Shown: positions 57,181-64,000 of the stretch, in pieces
How the letters are laid out: each line of letters opens with the position of its first letter
Numbering within the stretch: position 1 is the stretch's first letter
NCBI GenBank assembly: GCA_024500155.1
Contig: CM044869.1
Location: 32,114,501-32,178,500, forward strand
Length of the DNA: 64,000 bases
Direction: 5' to 3'
Origin: Chenopodium formosanum
Taxonomy: Eukaryota > Streptophyta > Magnoliopsida > Caryophyllales > Amaranthaceae
The notes under the pieces: model-generated
The model's input: only the letters and a program-made list of their open reading frames with translations
Told to the model about the DNA's origin: nothing
The model's database searches: none
Position numbers and translations under genes: made by a program

Positions 57181-57860
57181 CAATTTCCGCTGTGATAGTC
57201 TTCCACATCTTAGGGAACACCATCGAAGATAACTCCTCTTGTAGTCACCTCCTGGTTTCTGACAACCTTCCACATCCTAGGGAACATCATCGATCAATGC
57301 TGCTACATCTCGAGCTTTTTTCTTGAATCATGGTGACAACTTTCCCAATCATAGCGAATGTCGTCGAAGACCACCTCATCACGAACCGTTCTTCTCAAAT
57401 CTAGGTGACAACCTCCAAAATCTTAGCGAACGTCGTCGAAGACCGCCCATCTCGTGCCATCTTCTCAAATCAGGGTGACAACCTTCTCAATCTTAGTGAA
57501 CGTCGTTGAAGACCGCCCATCTCGTGCCATCTTCTCAAATCTGGGTGACAACCTTCTCAATTTTAGTGAATGTCGTCGAAGACTGCCCATCTCGTGCCAT
57601 CTTCTCAAATCTGGGTGACAACCTTCTCAATCTTAGTGAACGTCGTCGAAGACCGCCCATCTCGTGCCATCTTCTCAAATCCATATGATAATTTCCACCA
57701 TCTTAGTGAAAGCTATCAAAAACTATTTCATCTCGAATCGTTCTTTTCTCAAATAAAATAATAACTTCCCCAATCATAGTGAAAGCTATCGAAGGTTGTT
57801 TCATCTTGATCCATCTTTCTCAAATCCAAGCAAGAGGCTCTTTTAATCTTAAAGCCTTCT
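57181..57860 (-). repeat. Tandem array with a 70-bp unit in the 3' UTR of B
   Basis: CTTCTCAAAT starts at 57391, 57461, 57531, 57601 and 57671, exactly 70 bp apart; the middle copies are almost identical. Degenerate copies extend to about 57181 and 57860. The unit contains GGTGACAACCTTCTCAATC and CGTCGTCGAAGAC. It occupies the same position as the 36-bp and 40-50-bp arrays of element A but has a different unit. Confidence 0.9.
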
Positions 57861-57879
57861 ATTGAAAGCTTCTTCATCT

Positions 57880-58830
57880 TGAATTTTCAAATCTTCTTGT
57901 CTTTACTTTTAGGAGTAATCGACCTTTCTAGCTTTGCGAAGAACCTTATCTTAAGATTCTCCAAGTCAATCTCTGTAGAAATCTCCATCTTAGGGATCCT
58001 TTGTGATTATAATCAATCACTACTCAAATCAGTTTTCAAATTTGCTTAATTAATATGCAATCAGTAATTTGATCGTCATCAAGTCGATCATCAATCAAGA
58101 CCGTAATCGGGCCGACTACTAATCAAAGGTGTCAAAAGTTGTTCATTCGATATGATCGTCATTAGGCCGATCTTCAATCAAGGTGCAATCGGGCCGATTA
58201 CCAATCTTGTCAATTTGCTTATAGGGGCTAACTGGCGTACCAAGGAACCCAAAATTACTGCATGAGGTCTGCATAATCATTTATGGGGGCCATATATCTT
58301 ATCACCGCACTCGCGCGCACCAGTGCATACTGTCGCCAGTATTTTGCTATGTCGCCAGGCGACGAGCTTTAGCGCCTGACGACAACCTTGTCGTCGGGCG
58401 CTGCAGTCGCTGCTGCTGCTGTTCGTTGCTCGGTTTCACTCCGAACCTTCAACTTGGTCATTTCCTTTCAACCAAATCCGCTCAAGTCTTTTGCAAATTA
58501 AAGCTCCTCATCTTTAATTTACCGATCCATATAAGAATTTCATGCTTTTAAATTCGTGGTTTTTCGAAAAATCCGGGAACGTCCTTACTCGCTTGTTCTT
58601 CGGGAGTGATAGTGCCTTGAAACTCTGTCGAAAATCCTATCCTTCAAGATTTTAACGAGTCTAAGTTAATTTCCGTAGAGATCTTTCATCTTGGGAAATT
58701 CGCCATTATGACCAAAAACTATTTCGAACGAGGTGCTTGATCAAATCCGGATGTGCTCAATTAATCAGCCTGATCGTCAGTCTAACTGTGATCAGGCCGA
58801 CTCTAGTTTATTTGCTAAGCCATTTGTGTC
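57880..58830 (-). repeat. Degenerate large duplication in the 3' UTR of B
   Basis: Segments near 57905-58100 and 58590-58810 share an order of words (AATCTC(T)GTAGA.ATCT..CATCTT, then a GATCGTCA..(G)CCGA block), about 0.7 kb apart. Short repeats of GATCGTCAT.A.GCCGATC and CAATCGGGCCGATTACC recur at 58072-58205. Confidence 0.55.
58328..58412 (-). repeat. GTCGC dyad cluster in the 3' UTR of B
   Basis: CTGTCGCCAG, ATGTCGCCAGGCGACGAG, TAGCGCCTGACGACAA and TTGTCGTCGGGCGCTG. It corresponds in position to the antisense-promoter cluster of A (19600-19691), but the antisense gene is absent here. Confidence 0.65.
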
Positions 58831-59636
58831 CTTTTGCTTCAAATCTTTTGTACCTGCATTTATATTTTGGACTATAGGACTTTGCTTATTTTTTTTAGGG
58901 TTGTCCTAAGGCTTAGTGTTGCTTGATTCATTGCATAATACACATATGACTTGACATGACTCAAGGTATAAACTTGACTTAATGATGACTCACTTTGTGT
59001 TACTCGTGTGTGCAAAGTGTTGACTCATGACTCAATGTGCGACTCAAAAACGCGGAAAAACAAAAATTTCCGTCATTTTTGTGGAGGGTACTGACTTTCT
59101 CCCAAAAAAAGAAAGACGTAAAAAGAAGAAGTGAAGTTTTTGAAGGTGCATGTTGAATGAGCTTAGTCAAGTGTAGGCGTTGACGTTGTATCTTATAGAT
59201 TTCCACGTTGTATCTCATAGTGCAAGGATTGTAACATCCTAGACTATCCTAGTTAACTCGATAGTGAAAGTATTTAGGTAACTTGGGCATGGAGGCTAAG
59301 TACTTCATACTTAATGATGCAATGATGAGTGATTTTGATATGACAAGGCATGCTTCAACGTTATGCTAAGACTTTATAGAGGTGGATTATTTGGTCATGT
59401 ATTTGTGACGTGTGTGAAAGTGATACTAAAGTTAGGCTGCAAAGGCTAACGGTATGGAAAATTATTATTTCAAGAAGAGTCAAATGATGGTGACTCTTAG
59501 GCTAGGTAAGCTAATGATGTAGGGATCAAGCCCCCAAGTCTAGCTTCTAAATGGATAGGGATGAGCATAGGAGATCCCTTGATATGATCAATTATGAACG
59601 TAAATATGAATGCATTTTTATTACGGCCGCACCTCG

Positions 59637-59690
59637 ATGTGAGGTTGCGTACATATCCGTTAGGAATCAGGCCGAACGTAGCTCTAGCCG
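59637..59690 (-). other. Post-pol conserved block retained in B
   Basis: Minus strand reads GAGCTACGTTCGGCCTGATT .. GGATATGTACGCAACC .. GGTGCGGCC, matching 17510-17575 of A. It marks the right edge of the pol deletion. Confidence 0.75.
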
Positions 59691-59699
59691 AACCTCGCA

Positions 59700-60550
59700 C
59701 AAGTATGTGTATACCTCAAAGAAGTCTTTTAAGGGTTGTAACGTGGTTAGGCTAAAGGTTGAAGAAGAAGGGGATAAAGGCTCAAGACCCTAGATAAGCC
59801 CCCAAGGTGTGCAACCTTGTTTTTGAGATCTTTATATTTTTATGCTTGAGGTTTCCTCACCTTTTAACTCTCTTTCTTTTGTTTATTTTTTGCTCTCTTT
59901 TTTTTTGCTTTTGCATTTTTTGATAATTGTGGGTAATCTCGATCATGCGGTCTATCACTCACTTGGCATTCATGTTTCTCAGGCAAGGTACCAAGCACTC
60001 GATAAGAGACGCAATCCGAGACGTGTTCTTATCAAAGACATGTTCATATCAATGACATTGGAACACTTGCCCTTTTGTAGATTTTTATTATTTCTGCTTT
60101 TTTGAATTTTTTAATTTTTCGAAATTACTCAAGATTTTGTTCTTTGAAAATTACATAAGTTGCACACCATCCCATCCCAAGGTTAGGTAGATGTGGGTCG
60201 AAGAAAGAAAGGTCTATCGTTGGACGAGGCTCAAAGTGGTTTGTCAAGAAAGGATTGTATATTTGAAGGGTGAAAGGTAATATGATATGGCTACAAGGGG
60301 TGCCTCTAATCATAAGTATACGTTGTGTTTAGTTCGACATGGATTTTTTTTTTAAAATGCAATAATCATATGCAAGAAAAGAAATGCTCATTTTATTAAA
60401 AGGTAAAAAGGAAAAAAACCTAAAAAATAAGATCTAAGGAAAATGAAAGGTGCCTATGCTAGACTTATTGGGGAAAGGATGAATAAAAGAAATAGAAAAA
60501 GAGGTCACGAAATCTTGTCATTGAAGCTCGCCTCTTGTCTTATGCCTTAT
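59700..60550 (-). other. Segment of B without a counterpart in A
   Basis: About 850 bp between gag and the post-pol block, AT-rich, with no domain-bearing frame. It replaces protease and pol. Origin unknown. Confidence 0.5.
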
Positions 60551-60552
60551 CA

Positions 60553-61671
60553 TCACTCGCTTTTCTTGCCAGCTGGAGGTATAGGAAGCTTGTTATTATC
60601 GATCAAGTATTGGATAACCTCTTTTAGCTTCCAACAGCTCTCAATAGTATGACCCCTACCTTGATGGTACTTGCAATGTGCATCTGGGTTCCAACTAGGC
60701 AATCTCTTCTCAGGTGCGGGATCTTGAATAGGTCCAATGGGAGTAATGAGTCCCTTGGCATGGAGTCGATCGAAGGCAGTATCATAGCTCATCCCAATAG
60801 GAGTTAAATCTTTCTTTAGTTGCTTTTTAGACCCTTGATTTTCCATGGCTAAGACTTCATTGAGATCAAAGGTAGTAACATTGTTACTAGAGTGGGTGTT
60901 TTCAGAAGAAGAAGGATTGTCCTTCTTCTTTCCTTTCCAGCCACTGTTGTTGTTATTGTTAGTAGCTTTTTGCTTTGCTAAGTCATCTTCGATTTCGCTA
61001 CCTATGTCGTAGACGGCCTTGAAAGTATTCAAATTATGTTGATATTTCAAATGCTTCGAATACTTGTCTTGAAGGTTCTTGATGAACATCCTTACAGACT
61101 CCTTTTCAATAAGGACCTCGACTATATTAGCGGAAATTTCTCTCCACTTGTTGAAGAAAAAGTTAAACCCTTCATTTTCTTTTTGTTTTATCATCTCAAG
61201 TTGTCTATGGTCCGTTTCAACTTGAATGTCGCAATTATATCTATCAATGAAAGCGTTTATTATTCTGTCCCAAGTAGAGGTTTTTTCTTTGTCAAGGGAA
61301 AAGAACCATTATCGACAAACGATTTCAAGAGATAAAGAAAACAAAGAAGGAAAGACTTTCCTATTAATCCCTTTAATATTCATTATGGTTTCAAAAGCCC
61401 TTAAGTGAAAATAAGGATTATCTGTTGGCTTGAACTTAGGGATGTCATTGGCATTGAACTTCTACGGAAGAAGCTCCCTGTCCACCGAGACCCCTTGTGA
61501 GTTAATGCCTTGGAATCTATAGTCATTGGATATTTTTCTCAAGCTTTCTTGCATGACCTCCATTTGTTGTTTCCTCACAGGGTCATTGACTTGAAGAGCT
61601 ATACTCTTCATCAATTCAGTTAGGTTGGCCATGTCCTTCTTGAGTTCATTAACTTCTTCTTAAGACGCCAT
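60553..61671 (-). pseudogene. gag: gag of element B
   Basis: Single frame from ATG 61671-61669 to the stop after GKKSE at 60553; no frameshift, but in-frame TAA at 61662-61660 (codon 4), TAG at 61464-61462 and TAA at 61311-61309. Capsid features match gag of A (NEGFNFFFNKWREISAN, SVRMFIKNLQDKYSKHLKYQ). The nucleocapsid knuckle CKYHQGRGHTIESCW is complete here, with the cysteine that A has lost. A basic, asparagine-rich linker (NNNNNSGWKGKKKDN) separates the two parts. With gag as its only gene, the element would depend on others for copying. The 213-residue open part, 61194-60553, has no stop. Confidence 0.9.
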
Positions 61672-62190
61672 TATCTTCTTGGCTTTTCTTTTCCGACTTA
61701 TGGGTTTGTCAAAAAGTAGTATTTGAACAAAGGTGTTGTCCTTGATTAATCTCCCTTCTCTCCTTGACCAAGTGCTGTGAAAAGGGAAGTTATGGATACT
61801 TTTTGTTAATTATTTGACTCAAACTCTATTCAACATGCAGTAGATAGAAGGAGGTAGGAAGAATGAAGGTTGTGATATGGAGAAACCATGTAGAGAATGG
61901 AAGGACGATGTAGATGTAGAGGTATGAAAGAATTAAGAATAGAATGTACCCCCAACTCAAATGACGGAAAAACCGACTCATGTATGAACCTAAGACAAGG
62001 TCATGGTGATATATTCACAAAGTGTGTGCTAAGACTAGTGAGTGTAGGTAACATGTTTGACTCGTGTCTTGACCATGTGACTATGTGCCTAATTAAAAAC
62101 ATGACTACTGTCGTTAATAAACTGATTAAACCGATTAAGAAAATTGATTAGTTAGACTCGTCGTGAAGACTCGAGCAAAAGCATGGACTG

Positions 62191-62283
62191 TCATCGAACG
62201 ACAGGACTATCGCCAAACGCTAAGGACCAGCGCCAGACGACAACATTGTCGCCTGGCGCTAATTAATAACGCGTGACGCTACA
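62191..62283 (-). repeat. GTCGC dyad cluster in leader of B (near gag)
   Basis: CTGTCATCGAACGACAG, TATCGCCAAACGCTAA, CAGCGCCAGACGACAA and TTGTCGCCTGGCGCTAA. Counterpart of 10015-10132 in A. Confidence 0.7.
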
Positions 62284-62944
62284 GCCCAAATCTCTACGCC
62301 ATTGCTGGAACATTGGTCTGGAACTGTTTCCAGTATTTTACTCTAAAAGGACGAACCTAAAGTCGTACTAAGTCAAGTTTAATCAATTTATTTAGTTTTT
62401 AATCATTAATTAATTTAGCATAGTCCTTTAGTCATTAATTAGTTTATTTAAACTCATTCACAAGTCAAACAAACGGTTAGTGGAAACACATATAGGTTAT
62501 GCACAAACAAATAATGCACAAGTAGTCAAATAGTCACAATACGATGCAATGAGTTTGCACCCTAACCATGGCTCTAGTTCTCTAAAGTTCGGAATATGGG
62601 TTAGTCAAAGAGGGTCCATGGTTATGAGTCCGGATGCACCACGCGGAAGCCTTACCTTTGAAAGGGTTGGCGCGAGTGGATGGGACCCCGCGAGTTAAAC
62701 TCGCTTCCACGGTTTGGTGAATTCACAAACTCGGATGTACCCGTCGTTGCCAGGAGAGTTCGATTGGGTAGATGGAGCGTGAATCCCCAGAGGGTTATGG
62801 CCACATGTAGAACACATATGGGTTTCAGAAAAAAGGGAAAAACTCAATCAGGAAGTAAAATCGAGCAAACAGTACTAGAAACTAGTCGAAACAAGAAGGT
62901 AGATTTCTGGCTCAGTATTGGAAGAATTCGGAGTGAGAAAATAG

Positions 62945-63021
62945 CGTCTGTTGCCAGACGCTGGCACTGTCACCAGACGACAAGACTGTTGCCAGGCGAC
63001 AACACCATCTTTTGGCGCTAA
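62945..63021 (-). repeat. GTCGC dyad cluster in leader of B (near LTR)
   Basis: CTGTTGCCAGACGCTGG, CTGTCACCAGACGACAAG, CTGTTGCCAGGCGACAA and TTTTGGCGCTAA. Counterpart of 9246-9340 in A. Confidence 0.7.
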
Positions 63022-63320
63022 CGCTGTTTTCTTAGCACTAATTCCTACATGGCTCGGCAGCTTTCCGTTCTTGAATTTTCCAGTTTTTTTCATAGCGTTA
63101 TTTCGACTTTAGTTGTGAAAGATATTTCCCTAATTGCCTACGTGTAAAAATTCTATGTTTTTGACGCATTTCGGATGGTCTTTCCAATGCAGACCTTTTT
63201 ATGCATATGCCAATAATGTCAATCAAAATTACGCACATGAAATACTTAGAACTTTTCGAGTCTCATCCACTCATTCTAAATCATTGCCAAAATAAATTTT
63301 AGAAATTAAAATAGAAATCC

Positions 63321-63338
63321 TCCCCAGTGGAGTCGCCA
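63321..63338 (-). other. Primer binding site of element B
   Basis: Minus strand TGGCGACTCCACTGGGGA, six bases inside the LTR end (spacer of T). Same site as in A except one base. Confidence 0.8.
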
Positions 63339-63344
63339 AAAAAA

Positions 63345-64000
63345 TGTAGGGAATATTTCAAGCATCCCACACTTGAGCCCCACTGTGATCATACACTTAA
63401 GCATGGTGGCGTCCAAAGGGAAGGAAGCTAGAGTAAAAGAGAGATAGAGCTTCTAGCCTTTTAGAGAGAGAAAGAGATGTTTGTTGATTGTGAATGATTG
63501 TTTATTGTTGGTGATGATTTATGAATGATAATGGAGGAGATACGACCCCTATTTATAGAAAAAATAGCTTGGAAACAAATCAAGTCCTATTCGGAATAAA
63601 AACTAGCATCAGCGCCAGGCTACAAGCTTAGCGCCAGGCGACAGACTTTGTCGTTTGGCGCTAATTAAAAGATAAAACGCGCTTTTGTACGGAATCCTCT
63701 TCTTAATATGAAAGCAGCAAATTCCGTGTTTATCAAATTAAAATCAGGTTTATCATAAAACACTTATTTTATTCCAAATAAAACTCTTTAAAATATAATT
63801 ATTAATCCTAATTCCATTAGAATTAAAAGGAACCTTCTAGATATCCTTGAAGATTAAAATCAATCATCATAACTTTAGGAATAATAATTAATAGGCCCTC
63901 CTCTAGATCATTGGGCCGTATATGAAAATCATTTCGGGCGCAATTTAATATAATCCATAACTTCCTCATTATTCATCGGAATTGGACTTATAATATATCG
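63345..64000 (-). repeat. 5' LTR of element B, cut by the window end
   Basis: Same sequence as 55965-56620 with small indels. Its dyad cluster is shorter (63608-63663; one dyad fewer); minus-strand TATA at 63550-63557. Both LTRs of B share the short U5. Confidence 0.88.

Larger units (their letters stand above)
61672..63320 (-). other. Leader (5' UTR) of element B
   Basis: Matches the leader of A in order: dyad cluster 63021-62945, conserved block about 62860-62590, a T/A-rich part, a second cluster 62283-62191 and the GACGGAAAA word near 61963. The plus-strand frame at 62680-63021 lies in the conserved block and is not called a gene. Confidence 0.7.
55965..64000 (-). mobile_element. Element B: non-autonomous, gag-only derivative related to element A
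   Basis: Minus strand, running past the window. From its 5' side: LTR 63345-64000+, primer site 63321-63338, leader, gag 61671-60553, an unrelated segment about 60550-59700, the post-pol block 59690-59637, long 3' UTR with tandem repeats, purine tract 56913-56902, 3' LTR 56901-55965. Protease, RT, RNase H, integrase and the antisense mobile-domain gene are all missing. Known groups with this layout are called TR-GAG; enzymes would have to come from an intact relative. It inserted into the antisense gene of P. Confidence 0.88.

Noticed and set aside
62680..63021. 113-residue plus-strand frame in B
   Set aside because: Antisense to the leader of B; the equivalent frame in A is differently interrupted. 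Kept only as a finding about the conserved block.

Overview
This is eukaryotic, plant nuclear DNA: AT-rich, intron-bearing and almost entirely transposable elements. The Stowaway-type MITEs ending in CTCCCTCCGT, the Tat-lineage Ty3/gypsy elements and the A/T-rich intergenic sequence fit a eudicot. A Caryophyllales plant (spinach, beet or quinoa type) is my guess, from general appearance only. No bacterial, organellar or viral gene was seen.

Left third (1-24023): two Tat-like Ty3/gypsy retrotransposons. Element C (1-6859) contributes only its 3' untranslated region and 3' LTR. Element A (7099-24023) is complete in structure: LTR, primer site, gag, protease, RT-RNase H, integrase, an antisense intron-containing plant-mobile-domain gene, 3' tandem repeats, polypurine tract, LTR. 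Its coding frames carry eleven stops and two frameshifts. Its two LTRs look like different subfamilies and no target duplication is visible, so it is probably a recombinant.

Middle (24181-43052): solo LTR D, with solo LTR E1 nested in it, then a dense patchwork of small elements, many with readable target duplications: Stowaway-like MITEs, Harbinger-like elements with TTA duplications, hAT-like elements with 8-bp duplications, a SINE, Helitron-like repeats, microsatellites, and a second E-family solo LTR (E2) nested in a hAT-like element.

44556-51547 (minus strand) holds the only likely host gene. It has a first exon with a mitochondrial-type presequence, a roughly 6.5-kb intron filled with a 5'-truncated LINE, MITEs and a Helitron, and an acidic last exon; predicted product about 159 residues, function unknown.

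Right end (53280-64000): a minus-strand gypsy remnant P with a plus-strand antisense gene (Transposase_28-like product whose first eight residues copy the histone H3 tail). It is interrupted by element B, a minus-strand non-autonomous relative of A that keeps LTRs, primer site, gag and 3' UTR but has lost all of pol.

The most unusual unifying signal is a cluster of short GC-rich dyads (GTCGC-nnn-GCGAC or GCGCAAC/GTTGCGC types) placed about 30-60 bp upstream of the TATA box in the LTRs of C, A, B and E, and again upstream of the antisense gene promoter inside A.
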